A DNA stretch of 35,516 bases, taken from Mycolicibacterium sp. lyk4-40-TYG-92 (GTDB taxonomy: Bacteria; Actinomycetota; Actinomycetes; Mycobacteriales; Mycobacteriaceae). Both the position numbers and the translations under genes were made by a program. Numbering within the stretch: position 1 is the stretch's first letter; each line of letters opens with the position of its first letter. This document shows positions 7,649 through 15,805 of this stretch, one piece after another. The stretch covers positions 1-35,516 of the forward strand of contig NZ_JARVRX010000026.1 of the NCBI RefSeq assembly GCF_030209435.1. The letters are read 5' to 3'. The notes beneath the pieces were generated by a model. That model searched no databases, had not been told where the DNA came from, and saw only the letters and a list, made by a program, of their open reading frames with translations.

Positions 7649-7657
7649 CCCGGGCCG

Positions 7658-8518
7658 TCAGATCGGGCGCGGAATGCGTGGCCGCGGTTGGCATTTCGGG
7701 CAGTAGTACGACGAGCGGTTCATGAACTTCTCCCGCCGGATCGCCGTGCCACAGCGGCGGCACGGCTCCCCTTCCTGGCCGTAGGCGTCCAGCGACCGGT
7801 CGAAGTAGCCGGACTCGCCGTTGACGTTGACATACAGCGAGTCGAATGACGTACCGCATTGTGCCAGAGCCGAATTCATCACATCTGCGGCGTGGCCGAG
7901 AAGCTCCCCGAGCCGCCGGCGGGCTAATGCCGAGGCCGGGCGGAACCCGTTGACCTGCGCCCGCCACAGTGATTCGTCGGCGTAGATGTTGCCGACACCG
8001 GACACCACGGTTTGATCCAGCAGCTGGCGCTTGATCTCGGAGTCCTTGCGCCGCAGGACGTTCACGACAACGTCCGGATCGAAAGCGGGATCCAGCGGGT
8101 CGCGGGCGATGTGTGCCACCGGCACGGGCACGATGCTGCCGTCGACCTCGACCAGATCGCAGACCTGCCAGCCACCGAAAGTCCGTTGGTCGACGAAGCT
8201 CAGCTCAGTGCCGTCGTCGAGTACTGCCGCGATGCGCAGGTGGGACGGCCGGGCCGGCGGCCCGATCAGCATCTGCCCGCTCATGCCCAGGTGCACCACC
8301 AGCGCCTCGTCGCCGTCGAGGGTCAGCCACAGGTACTTTCCGCGGCGTCCCGTCCCGGTGATGCGGCGTCCCGCCAGCCGGCCGGCCAGATCCGCGGGAC
8401 CGTTGTCATGCCGCCGCACAGCGCGCAGATGCAGGACCCGTACCGTGGTGAAACTCTTTGCCACGACATGTGATTCGAGGCCGCGCCGGACGACCTCGAC
8501 CTCGGGAAGCTCAGGCAT
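7658..8518 (-). CDS. mutM: formamidopyrimidine-DNA glycosylase (Fpg/MutM)
   Basis: Bifunctional DNA glycosylase/AP lyase that removes 8-oxoguanine and formamidopyrimidines in base-excision repair. It is 286 aa, typical of the family. The catalytic N-terminus MPELPEVEVV gives Pro2 and Glu3, and Lys61 in RRGKYLWL is the conserved DNA-contacting lysine. The helix-two-turn-helix GVGNIYADE is present. The C-terminal zinc finger is complete: C253-X2-C256-X16-C273-X2-C276. The ATG at 8518 overlaps the end of rnc by 8 bp. Repair of oxidised guanine here complements MutT1 at the other end of the window. Confidence 0.98.
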   Translation of the reverse strand: MPELPEVEVVRRGLESHVVAKSFTTVRVLHLRAVRRHDNGPADLAGRLAGRRITGTGRRGKYLWLTLDGDEALVVHLGMSGQMLIGPPARPSHLRIAAVLDDGTELSFVDQRTFGGWQVCDLVEVDGSIVPVPVAHIARDPLDPAFDPDVVVNVLRRKDSEIKRQLLDQTVVSGVGNIYADESLWRAQVNGFRPASALARRRLGELLGHAADVMNSALAQCGTSFDSLYVNVNGESGYFDRSLDAYGQEGEPCRRCGTAIRREKFMNRSSYYCPKCQPRPRIPRPI

Positions 8519-9242
8519 TGCTGACGGCGTCGGCGTCAGGGTCGACTTCGGGGCTGGCCTCCAGCGCCTGGTACGCCGCCGCGGCGGCGTGCTGTTCGGC
8601 TTCCTTCTTGGTGCGCCCGGTGCCTTCGCCGTAGTCGATGCCGCCCACCACCGCGCGTGCGGTGAACTCCTTGTCGTGCTCGGGGCCGGTGGACGTCACG
8701 ACGTAGGACGGAACACCGATCCGGCGGGCCGCGGAAAGCTCCTGCAGGCTGGTTTTCCAGTCCAGGCCCGCACCGAGGCTCGCCGCGGTGTCGAGCGCGG
8801 CGCTGAACAAACGCATCACCACGGTCTGGGCCACCTCGTGGCCGTGCTCGACATACGTGGCGCCGAGCAGTGATTCGAGTCCGTCGGCCAGCAGGTTCGC
8901 CTTCTGCGCACCGCCGCTGGCCATCTCGCCGCGGCCCAGCAGCAGATAGCTGCCCAGCCCGTCTGGGGTGAGGCTGCGCGCGATCTCGGCCAGCGCCTGG
9001 GTATTGACCACCGCGGATTTGAGCTTGGCGAGCTCGCCTTCGCTGCGGTCCGGGTAGCGGCGGAAAATCTCGGCGGTGATCACCAGTCCGAGCACGGCGT
9101 CGCCCAGGAACTCCAGCCGTTCGTTGGTCGGCAGACCGCCGTTCTCGTAGGCGTAGCTGCGGTGAGTGAGGGCCACGGTCAGCAGATCGTCGGGCAACTG
9201 CACACCCAGTGCTGCCAGCAGCGGCGCACGATCTACCGTCAC
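8511..9242 (-). CDS. rnc: ribonuclease III
   Basis: Double-strand-specific endoribonuclease for rRNA processing and dsRNA turnover, 243 aa. I placed the start at the GTG (9242-9240) that overlaps the DUF177 stop by 4 bp. The frame stays open further upstream, but that part overlaps DUF177 and has no RNase III features. The catalytic signature NERLEFLGD is at residues 40-48 with the metal ligands E44 and D48. The second acidic pair lies in LLADGLESLLGA, with D and E correctly spaced. The C-terminal dsRNA-binding domain begins near DWKTSLQE and ends KKEAEQHAAAAAYQAL. It sits between yceD and mutM in one unit. Confidence 0.97.
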   Translation of the reverse strand: MTVDRAPLLAALGVQLPDDLLTVALTHRSYAYENGGLPTNERLEFLGDAVLGLVITAEIFRRYPDRSEGELAKLKSAVVNTQALAEIARSLTPDGLGSYLLLGRGEMASGGAQKANLLADGLESLLGATYVEHGHEVAQTVVMRLFSAALDTAASLGAGLDWKTSLQELSAARRIGVPSYVVTSTGPEHDKEFTARAVVGGIDYGEGTGRTKKEAEQHAAAAAYQALEASPEVDPDADAVSNA

Positions 9243-9811
9243 GAACCGCCCTCCGACGAAGGCCCGTCGGCGTCGGAGGTCTCCGGCAGCATGGCCGACA
9301 ACTTCGCCCACCGCGGGTCGATCTTGTCGTGGTGATGGTCCGGTTCGGCGTCGAGCAGGCGCACCCCGCAATCCGGGCACAGTCCCGGGCAGTCCGGGGT
9401 GCAGAGCGGCGAGAACGGCAGCGACAGCCCGACCTCATCGATGATCGACTGCTTGAGATCGACGGTGTCGTTGACGACGTGGCCGACCTCGTCTTCCTCG
9501 GTGGTGGCCTCGGTCGTGCTGTCGGGATAGGCGAACAGCTCGGTGAGGTCGACGGTGACGTGCCCCGACAGTGGATTGAGGCACCGCGAGCACTCGCCGG
9601 TGGTCGGCGCCGACACCGACCCCGTCACCAGCACACCCTCGGACACCGACTGCAGCTGCAGGTCGAGTTCGATCGGCGCGCCGGGCGCGATCGCCATCAG
9701 ATCCAGGCCGATCCGCTCGGGACTGGGCACGGTTTCGACGTGCGTGATCATCGACCCGGGCCGACGGCCCAATCGCGCAATGTCAATGGTCAGCGGACTC
9801 GGGCCAGGCAT
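9239..9811 (-). CDS. YceD/DUF177 family protein
   Basis: DUF177 protein of 190 aa. Relatives in other bacteria and plastids are linked to 23S rRNA or large-subunit maturation and are often encoded beside rpmF; here there is no rpmF and the next gene is rnc, which fits an rRNA-processing role. The family core is visible: a beta-rich N-terminal half ending in GECSRCLNPL, and a C-terminal CxxDCPGLCPDCG cluster. Two further Cys pairs make metal binding possible. The start is the ATG at 9811 (MPGPSPLTIDIARLGRRPG). Confidence 0.9.
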   Translation of the reverse strand: MPGPSPLTIDIARLGRRPGSMITHVETVPSPERIGLDLMAIAPGAPIELDLQLQSVSEGVLVTGSVSAPTTGECSRCLNPLSGHVTVDLTELFAYPDSTTEATTEEDEVGHVVNDTVDLKQSIIDEVGLSLPFSPLCTPDCPGLCPDCGVRLLDAEPDHHHDKIDPRWAKLSAMLPETSDADGPSSEGGS

Positions 9812-9867
9812 TGCTCAATCCTACGACGGCGCCGATCGCCGACCGGACGCCATTCCCGCTAAGCGAT

Positions 9868-10605
9868 TCAGCGCTGGGCGTAGTCGTGGGTGCCGGCGGC
9901 AGTCCGCAACTGGTGCCGGCCCCGGCTGACCGAGCGCAGAGTGCCCTGCAGGTGCTCCTCGAACTCGGCGAGCTTGGTGTCGACGTAGATGTCGCATTCG
10001 CCCCGCAGGCGGTCGGCTTCGGCGTGCGCGGAATCGATCATCCGGGTCGCCTCGGCGTGGGCGGTCTGAACCACCTCGGTCTCCGACACCAGGCGCTGCT
10101 GCTCCTTGATGCCTTCCTGCACGGCCTTCTCGTAGGACAGATTGCCACTCTCCAGCAGGCGGTCGACCTCGGCCTTGGCCCGGTTGGTGCTGGCCTCGTA
10201 CTCCCGCTTGGCGGTGCTGGCGATCCGGTTTGCCTCTTCGCGGGCCTCGACGACCATGCGCTCGCTGTGCGCACGCGCCTCGGAGACCATCCGGTCGGCC
10301 TGCGCCTTGGCGTCGGCCAGCAGTCGGTCCGCCTCGGCACGGGCGTGGTTGACCAGCGAATCCGCCTCGGCCGTGGCCGACGACACCATGGAGTCGGCGT
10401 GCTGCTTGGCCTCGCGCAGCATCCCGTCGCGGGCGTCCAGCACGTCCTGGGCGTCATCCAGCTCGCCCGGGATCGCGTCCTTGATGTCGTCGAGAAGTTC
10501 CAGAACATCGCCCCGCGGCACCATGCAGCCCGCGGTCATCGGCACGCCACGTGCCTCTTCCACGATCGCGCCGAGCTCGTCCAGCGCCTCAAATACTCGG
10601 TACAC
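9868..10605 (-). CDS. sepIVA: septum protein SepIVA (DivIVA-domain coiled-coil protein)
   Basis: DivIVA-like coiled-coil protein of 245 aa, equivalent to Rv2927c by context and sequence. SepIVA is an essential mycobacterial protein at the septum and in the intracellular membrane domain, involved in division and envelope growth. Residues 1-60 form the short N-terminal region (YRVFEALDELGAIVEEARG, then CMVPRGDVLELLDDI). From about 60 to 225 there is continuous Ala/Glu/Arg-rich heptad sequence (EADRLLADAKAQADRMVSEA). It starts at GTG 10605 with GGAGG about 8 nt upstream. A pair of 14-bp direct repeats lies just before the gene. It heads the unit running to DUF177, rnc and mutM. Confidence 0.9.
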   Translation of the reverse strand: MYRVFEALDELGAIVEEARGVPMTAGCMVPRGDVLELLDDIKDAIPGELDDAQDVLDARDGMLREAKQHADSMVSSATAEADSLVNHARAEADRLLADAKAQADRMVSEARAHSERMVVEAREEANRIASTAKREYEASTNRAKAEVDRLLESGNLSYEKAVQEGIKEQQRLVSETEVVQTAHAEATRMIDSAHAEADRLRGECDIYVDTKLAEFEEHLQGTLRSVSRGRHQLRTAAGTHDYAQR

Positions 10606-10630
10606 GGCAACATCCTCCAGGCGTAGTTGG

Positions 10631-10662
10631 TTGTTACCAGTGTGCCTGTTGTTACTCGTGTG
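10631..10662 (-). promoter_or_regulatory. paired 14-bp direct repeats upstream of sepIVA
   Basis: On the plus strand TTGTTACCAGTGTG (10631-10644) recurs as TTGTTACTCGTGTG (10649-10662), identical at 12 of 14 positions with an 18-bp period. In gene sense these read CACACGAGTAACAA and CACACTGGTAACAA, 25-45 bp before the sepIVA start. Two GTAACA half-sites in direct repeat resemble sites of OmpR-type response regulators such as MtrA, but the period differs from the closer spacing I remember for MtrA. The regulator is unknown. Confidence 0.4.
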
Positions 10663-10692
10663 ACTACGCTTTGCGGGCCGGTGTGTCGCGAC

Positions 10693-11169
10693 CTATCCGG
10701 CCAGCTTGGCCTGCAGCCGCTTGTTCACCACCGCCGGCAGCAGGTCGGTGACATCGCCGCCGAGGGCCGCCACCTCCTTCGCCAACGACGACGACACGAA
10801 CGAGAACTGCGGCTTCGTCGCGACGAAGAAGGTGTCGACGCCGGCGACGTGCCGGTTCATCTGTGCCATCTGCAGCTCGTATTCGAAGTCGGTGCCGGTG
10901 CGCAGGCCTTTGACGATGGCTGTCAGCCCGCGAGCCCGCGCGAAGTCGACGACCAGCCCCGAGCCGGCCTCGGCCCGCAGGTTCGGCAGGTGCGACGTCG
11001 CCTCGGTGATCATCGCGATGCGCTCCTCCGCGGTGAACATGCCCTTCTTGTTGGGGTTCACCAGCACCGCCACCACGACCTCGTCGAACTGGGCCGCCGC
11101 CCGTTCGAAGACGTCGAGATGACCGAGGGTTATCGGATCGAAGGAACCCGGGCAGACCGCACCACTCAT
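10693..11169 (-). CDS. coaD: phosphopantetheine adenylyltransferase
   Basis: Fourth step of CoA biosynthesis: ATP plus 4'-phosphopantetheine gives dephospho-CoA and pyrophosphate. It is 158 aa, the usual length. The nucleotidyltransferase motif GSFDPITLGHLD is at residues 8-19 with His17, and the C-terminal ATP-binding motif appears as FVSSSLAKE. The start is the ATG at 11169 (MSGAVCPGSFDP); 46 further in-frame upstream codons are not conserved. It follows rsmD by 43 bp. In M. tuberculosis the same coaD is separated from sepIVA by the PDIM/PGL genes, which are absent here. Confidence 0.97.
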   Translation of the reverse strand: MSGAVCPGSFDPITLGHLDVFERAAAQFDEVVVAVLVNPNKKGMFTAEERIAMITEATSHLPNLRAEAGSGLVVDFARARGLTAIVKGLRTGTDFEYELQMAQMNRHVAGVDTFFVATKPQFSFVSSSLAKEVAALGGDVTDLLPAVVNKRLQAKLAG

Positions 11170-11212
11170 AGCCAAAGACGGTACAAGGCCTGCCCGAATC
11201 AAGCCCGACTGG

Positions 11213-11782
11213 TCAGCTCGACCGACCGGGCGTCCACTCCGCCATTTCCAGCCGGGTGTCGCCGTACCGCCGCTCGCGCAGCACGGTCCAGCCGTCCGGC
11301 CAGACAAGTGCCGGGCCGGAAGCCGGGCGCTCGATCACCGCGACGGCCCCCTCGGCCAGCCAACCGCCCGAAACGAGCTGCCCGACAACGGCTTCCACGT
11401 CAGCGGCCGGCACGTCATAGGGCGGGTCAGCGAACACCAGATTCACCGGCCGCGGCGCCGTCGTCGCCGCAACGCCGGCTGCCGTGCCGCAGCGCACCAC
11501 GGCGCCGTCGACCCCGAGCTCGGCGATGTTCCGCGAGATCACGGCCGCGGCGCGCCGGTCGGCCTCCACGAACAGGGCCGACGCCGCGCCGCGCGACAGT
11601 GCCTCCAACCCGAGTGCCCCCGACCCGGCGTACAGGTCGAGGACCCGGGCCCCGTCGAAGTCCACCCGCGCCGCCAGCACGTTGAACAGCGACTCCCGGA
11701 CCCGATCCGTCGTCGGCCGAGTCCCTTTGGCGGGCACCGAGATCCGGCGGCCGCCGTGACGGCCGCCGATGATCCGGGTCAG
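11213..11782 (-). CDS. rsmD: 16S rRNA (guanine966-N2)-methyltransferase RsmD
   Basis: SAM-dependent methyltransferase that modifies G966 of 16S rRNA. The SAM-binding motif DLYAGSGALGLEALSRGA and the catalytic DPPY are present. The first ATG/GTG is a GTG at 11737 (MPAKGTRPTTDRVRESLFN, 174 aa). However, the 15 codons before it read TRIIGGRHGGRRIS, the conserved N-terminus of the family. I therefore place the start at a CTG (11782-11780) overlapping the pyc TGA by 4 bp (CTGA), giving 189 aa. No in-frame ATG, GTG or TTG lies close upstream of that CTG. The start codon is inferred; the family assignment is not in doubt. Confidence 0.9.
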   Translation of the reverse strand: MTRIIGGRHGGRRISVPAKGTRPTTDRVRESLFNVLAARVDFDGARVLDLYAGSGALGLEALSRGAASALFVEADRRAAAVISRNIAELGVDGAVVRCGTAAGVAATTAPRPVNLVFADPPYDVPAADVEAVVGQLVSGGWLAEGAVAVIERPASGPALVWPDGWTVLRERRYGDTRLEMAEWTPGRSS

Positions 11783-14700
11783 CTGATCACCACGAGCAGA
11801 TCGCCACCCTCCACGCCCGCGGTGGGTGTGACGGCGATCCGCGCGACGGTGCCGGCCTTGGGTGCGGTGATGGCCGCCTCCATCTTCATGGCCTCGATCG
11901 TGGCGATGGTCTGGCCCGCGTCGACCTTGTCACCGGCCGCGACGCCGACCGTGACCACGCCCGCGAACGGGGCGGCGACATGGTCGGGGTTGGTCCGATC
12001 GGCCTTCTCGGCGGCCGGCACGTCCGCGGCGATGGCGCGGTCACGCACCAGCACCGGCCGCAGCTGCCCGTTGATCAGGCACAGCACGGTACGCATGCCG
12101 CGCTCGTCGGGCTCGGACACCGCTTCCAGACCGATGAGCAGCTCGACACCCTTCTCCAGCTGCACGCGGTGCTCTTCGCCGCGGCGCAGGCCGTAGAAGA
12201 ACTGGTTGGCACTGAGCCGCGACGTGTCGCCGTACTCCTCGCGGTGGGCCAGGAACTCCTTGGTCGGGCCGGGGAACAGTAGCCGGTTCAGGGCACCCTG
12301 GCGCACGGGTCCGGGAGTGGCCAGCTGGGCCTCGTCCTCCGCGGTCAGCTGCTGCTCGGGCCGGGCCGGGCCGCGGCCCTCCAAGGCCTTGCTGCGCAAC
12401 GGCTCCGGCCAACCGCCGGGCGGGTCACCCAGCTCGCCGCGCAGGAATCCGATGACGCTGTCCGGGATGTCGTAGCGCGCCGGTTCGGCCGCGAAATCGT
12501 CGGCGGTGACGTGGGCACCGACCAGCGACAGGGCCAGATCACCGACCACCTTGCTCGACGGCGTCACCTTCACCAGCCGGCCGAGGATGCGGTCGGCACC
12601 GGCGTAGGCGTCCTCGATCTCCTCGAACCGGTCCCCCAGGCCCAGCGCGATCGCCTGCTGGCGCAGGTTGCTCAGCTGGCCACCCGGGATTTCGTGGGTG
12701 TAGACGCGGCCCGTCGGCGCCGGCAGGCCCGACTCGAACGGCGCGTACACCCGGCGCAGCGCCTCCCAGTACGGCTCCAGGTCGCAGACGGCCTCCAGCG
12801 ACAGCCCGGTGTCGTACTGCGTGTGCGCGGCCGCCGCGACGATGGACGACAGCGCGGGCTGGCTGGTGGTGCCGGCCAGCGGCGCCGAGGCACCATCGAC
12901 GGCGTCGGCGCCGGCCTGCCAGGCGGCCATGTACGTCGCCAGCTGTCCGCCCGGGGTGTCGTGGGTGTGCACGTGCACCGGCAGATCGAAGCGGGACTTC
13001 AACGCCGACACCAGTTTTGCCGCGGCCGGCGGCCGCAGCAGGCCGGCCATGTCCTTGATGGCCAGCACGTGCGCACCGGCGTCGACGATCTCGTCGGCAA
13101 GCTTGAGCCAGTAGTCCAGCGTGTAGATCTTCTCACCGGGATTCATCAGGTCGCCGGTGTAGGACATCGCGACTTCGGCCACCGCGGAACCGGTTTCGCG
13201 CACCGCCTCGATGGCGGGGCGCATGGACGACACGTTGTTGAGCGCGTCGAAGATCCGGAAGATATCGATACCGGTCGCAGTGGCCTCTTCGACGAACGCA
13301 GACGTCACCAGTTCCGGATACGGCGTGTACCCGACGGTGTTGCGGCCGCGCAGCAGCATCTGCAGACAGATGTTGGGCAGCGCCTCACGCAGTGCGGCCA
13401 GGCGCTCCCACGGATCTTCCTTCAAGAAGCGAAGGCCCACATCGTAAGTGGCGCCACCCCAGCACTCGACCGACAGCAACTGCGGCGTCGACCGGGCGAT
13501 GTACGGGGCGATCTCCAGCAGACCGGTGGACCGCACGCGGGTGGCCAGCAGCGACTGGTGGGCGTCGCGGAACGTGGTGTCGGTGACGCCGACGGCCGGG
13601 GTGTCACGCAGCCAGCGCGCGAAGCCTTCCGGCCCCAGTTCGTCGAGCCGCTGCTTCGACCCGGCGGGCGGGACCGACTTCAGATCGACGGCGGGCAGCT
13701 TGTCGCGCGGGTACACGGCTGCCGGGCGCGGTCCGTGCGGCTGGTTGACGGTCACGTCGGCCAGGTAGTTGAGGATCTTGGTACCGCGGTCGGCGCTGCT
13801 GCGCGCCGTCAACAGCTGCGGCCGCTCGTCGATGAACGACGTCGTCACCTTTCCGGCGACGAAGTCGGGATCATCGAGCACTGCCTGCAGGAACGGGATG
13901 TTGGTCGACACGCCGCGGATGCGGAACTCGGCCAGGGCACGTCTCGCGCGCGCCACCGCCGTCGTCAAATCCCTTCCGCGGCAGGTCAATTTGACCAGCA
14001 TGGAGTCGAAGTGAGCCGACACCTCGGCGCCGAGGTTGGTACCGCCGTCGAGCCGGATGCCGGCGCCGCCCGGGGTGCGGTACGCGGTGATGCGGCCGGT
14101 GTCGGGGCGGAAGCCGTTGGCCGGGTCCTCGGTGGTGATGCGGCACTGCAGCGCGGCGCCGCGGGCCTGCATGGTCTCCTGGCTCAGGCCCAGCTCCTCG
14201 AGCGACGAGCCGGAGGCGATACACAACTGCGACGCCACGAGGTCGACGGCGGTGATCTCCTCGGTGACGGTGTGCTCGACCTGGATGCGCGGGTTCATCT
14301 CGATGAACACGTGCCGGCCGCGCTCGTCGACGAGGAATTCGACGGTGCCCGCGCACGTGTAGCCGATCTGCCGGGCGAAGGCCACGGCGTCGGCGCACAT
14401 GCGCGTCCGCAGTTCGGGGTCCAGGTTCGGCGCGGGCGCCAGCTCGATGACCTTCTGGTGCCGGCGCTGGACACTGCAGTCGCGCTCGAACAGGTGCATG
14501 ACGTTGCCGTGGGTGTCGGCGAGGATCTGCACCTCGATGTGCCGCGGGTTGACGACGGCCTGCTCCAGGAACACCGTCGGGTCGCCGAAAGCCGAGTCGG
14601 CTTCGCGGGACGCGGCTTCGATGGCCTCGCGCAGGTCGGCCGGGTCGGCCACGCGGCGCATACCGCGGCCGCCACCACCGGCGACGGCCTTGACGAACAA

Positions 14701-15162
14701 CGGGAACTGCATCTGCTCGGCGGCCGCGAGGAGATCGTCGACCGACGACGACGGCTCCGACGAGGCCAGCACCGGAAGCCCGGCGGCGCGGGCCGACTCG
14801 ATGGCGCGCGCCTTATTGCCGGTGAGTTCGAGGATGTCGGAGCTGGGTCCGACGAATGTGATGCCCGCGGCGGCGCAGGCGGCCGCCAGTTCGGGGTTCT
14901 CCGACAGGAAGCCATACCCCGGGTAGATCGCGTCGGCGCCGCACGCCAATGCGGTGGCGACGATGTCGTCGACGTTCAGGTACGCACGTACCGGATGGCC
15001 CTTCTCACCGATCTGGTACGACTCGTCAGCCTTGAGCCGATGCAGCGAGTTGCGATCCTCGAACGGGTACACCGCGACGGTGGCGATACCCAGTTCGTTG
15101 GCTGCGCGAAAGGCCCGGATCGCGATCTCGCCACGATTGGCCACCAGGAGTTTGGAAATCAC
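11779..15162 (-). CDS. pyc: pyruvate carboxylase
   Basis: Biotin-dependent anaplerotic enzyme forming oxaloacetate from pyruvate, bicarbonate and ATP in the cytoplasm; 1127 aa, the single-chain form. The biotin carboxylase domain (about 1-450) starts ISKLLVANRGEIAIRAFRA and holds the glycine-rich loop GGGGRGMR and EMNPRIQVEHTVTEE. The carboxyltransferase domain (about 525-820) carries DTTFRDAHQSLLATR and the metal-binding HTHDTPGGQ. The C-terminal biotinyl domain has Lys1093 in EAMKMEAAI. The start is GTG 15162. The stop overlaps the inferred rsmD start, so the genes are probably cotranscribed. In mycobacteria the enzyme supports growth on glycolytic carbon and propionate or cholesterol metabolism. 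Confidence 0.98.
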   Translation of the reverse strand: MISKLLVANRGEIAIRAFRAANELGIATVAVYPFEDRNSLHRLKADESYQIGEKGHPVRAYLNVDDIVATALACGADAIYPGYGFLSENPELAAACAAAGITFVGPSSDILELTGNKARAIESARAAGLPVLASSEPSSSVDDLLAAAEQMQFPLFVKAVAGGGGRGMRRVADPADLREAIEAASREADSAFGDPTVFLEQAVVNPRHIEVQILADTHGNVMHLFERDCSVQRRHQKVIELAPAPNLDPELRTRMCADAVAFARQIGYTCAGTVEFLVDERGRHVFIEMNPRIQVEHTVTEEITAVDLVASQLCIASGSSLEELGLSQETMQARGAALQCRITTEDPANGFRPDTGRITAYRTPGGAGIRLDGGTNLGAEVSAHFDSMLVKLTCRGRDLTTAVARARRALAEFRIRGVSTNIPFLQAVLDDPDFVAGKVTTSFIDERPQLLTARSSADRGTKILNYLADVTVNQPHGPRPAAVYPRDKLPAVDLKSVPPAGSKQRLDELGPEGFARWLRDTPAVGVTDTTFRDAHQSLLATRVRSTGLLEIAPYIARSTPQLLSVECWGGATYDVGLRFLKEDPWERLAALREALPNICLQMLLRGRNTVGYTPYPELVTSAFVEEATATGIDIFRIFDALNNVSSMRPAIEAVRETGSAVAEVAMSYTGDLMNPGEKIYTLDYWLKLADEIVDAGAHVLAIKDMAGLLRPPAAAKLVSALKSRFDLPVHVHTHDTPGGQLATYMAAWQAGADAVDGASAPLAGTTSQPALSSIVAAAAHTQYDTGLSLEAVCDLEPYWEALRRVYAPFESGLPAPTGRVYTHEIPGGQLSNLRQQAIALGLGDRFEEIEDAYAGADRILGRLVKVTPSSKVVGDLALSLVGAHVTADDFAAEPARYDIPDSVIGFLRGELGDPPGGWPEPLRSKALEGRGPARPEQQLTAEDEAQLATPGPVRQGALNRLLFPGPTKEFLAHREEYGDTSRLSANQFFYGLRRGEEHRVQLEKGVELLIGLEAVSEPDERGMRTVLCLINGQLRPVLVRDRAIAADVPAAEKADRTNPDHVAAPFAGVVTVGVAAGDKVDAGQTIATIEAMKMEAAITAPKAGTVARIAVTPTAGVEGGDLLVVIS

Positions 15163-15196
15163 CCAGTGACCCTAGCGGTTACGGCGGGGTGGCGCG

Positions 15197-15805
15197 CTAG
15201 ATCAGGGTGGACCAATAACTCCAGAATCGATCAAGGATCAGCAATGCGATCGCGGTGATCCACACGGCGTACAGCGGCCACCGCCACTGGTACAGGGCGT
15301 CCACCACTTTGTTGGCTCCGGCCAAGGGCCGCAACGCAATTGACGTGACCACGATCAGCAGCGCCGTGGTGACGACCCAGACCACCATGCAGTACGGGCA
15401 CAGGGCACCGATCTCGTACAGGCTCTCGTAGATCAGCCAGTGCACGAACACCACGCCCAGGAGCGTGCCACCGGCCAGGCCCGCCCAGTACCACCGCGGC
15501 AGCCGTACTCCCGCCACCGCCAGCACACCCGTCACGGTCACCACGCTGAAGGCCGCGATGCCGATGAGCGGGTTCGGGAACCCGAACAGCGATGCCTGTT
15601 TGGTCAGCATCACCGACCCGCAGGACAGCACGGGGTTGATGCTGCAGGACGGGACGTACGACGGGTTCTGCAGCTGCCGGACCTTCTCGACGGTCAGCAC
15701 GAACGCGGCGACCTCGCCGATGATGCCGGCGAGCAGAATCCAGACGGCGGCGGGGCGGCTGACTGCCACCCCCACCTGACGTTCGGGGGTGTCGACGTCG
15801 GTCAC
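15197..15805 (-). CDS. vitamin K epoxide reductase (VKOR) family protein
   Basis: Integral-membrane VKOR homologue of 202 aa. In mycobacteria VKOR replaces DsbB, taking electrons from DsbA and passing them to menaquinone so that exported proteins acquire disulfides. It has about five hydrophobic spans. The loop cysteines are C54 and C62 (SCSINPVLSCGSV) and the redox centre is C136-PY-C139. The GTG start at 15805 overlaps the stop of the upstream DsbA-like gene by 4 bp, pairing donor and acceptor in one transcript. It is equivalent to Rv2968c by position. Confidence 0.95.
   Translation of the reverse strand: MTDVDTPERQVGVAVSRPAAVWILLAGIIGEVAAFVLTVEKVRQLQNPSYVPSCSINPVLSCGSVMLTKQASLFGFPNPLIGIAAFSVVTVTGVLAVAGVRLPRWYWAGLAGGTLLGVVFVHWLIYESLYEIGALCPYCMVVWVVTTALLIVVTSIALRPLAGANKVVDALYQWRWPLYAVWITAIALLILDRFWSYWSTLI

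Noticed and set aside
10606..10692. Small RNA gene between sepIVA and coaD
   Set aside because: No terminator-like hairpin or independent promoter pair is visible; only the direct repeats stand out.
12511..15258. 915-codon open frame antisense to pyc
   Set aside because: A by-product of strong third-position GC in pyc; the translation shows no family motif and no ribosome-binding site.
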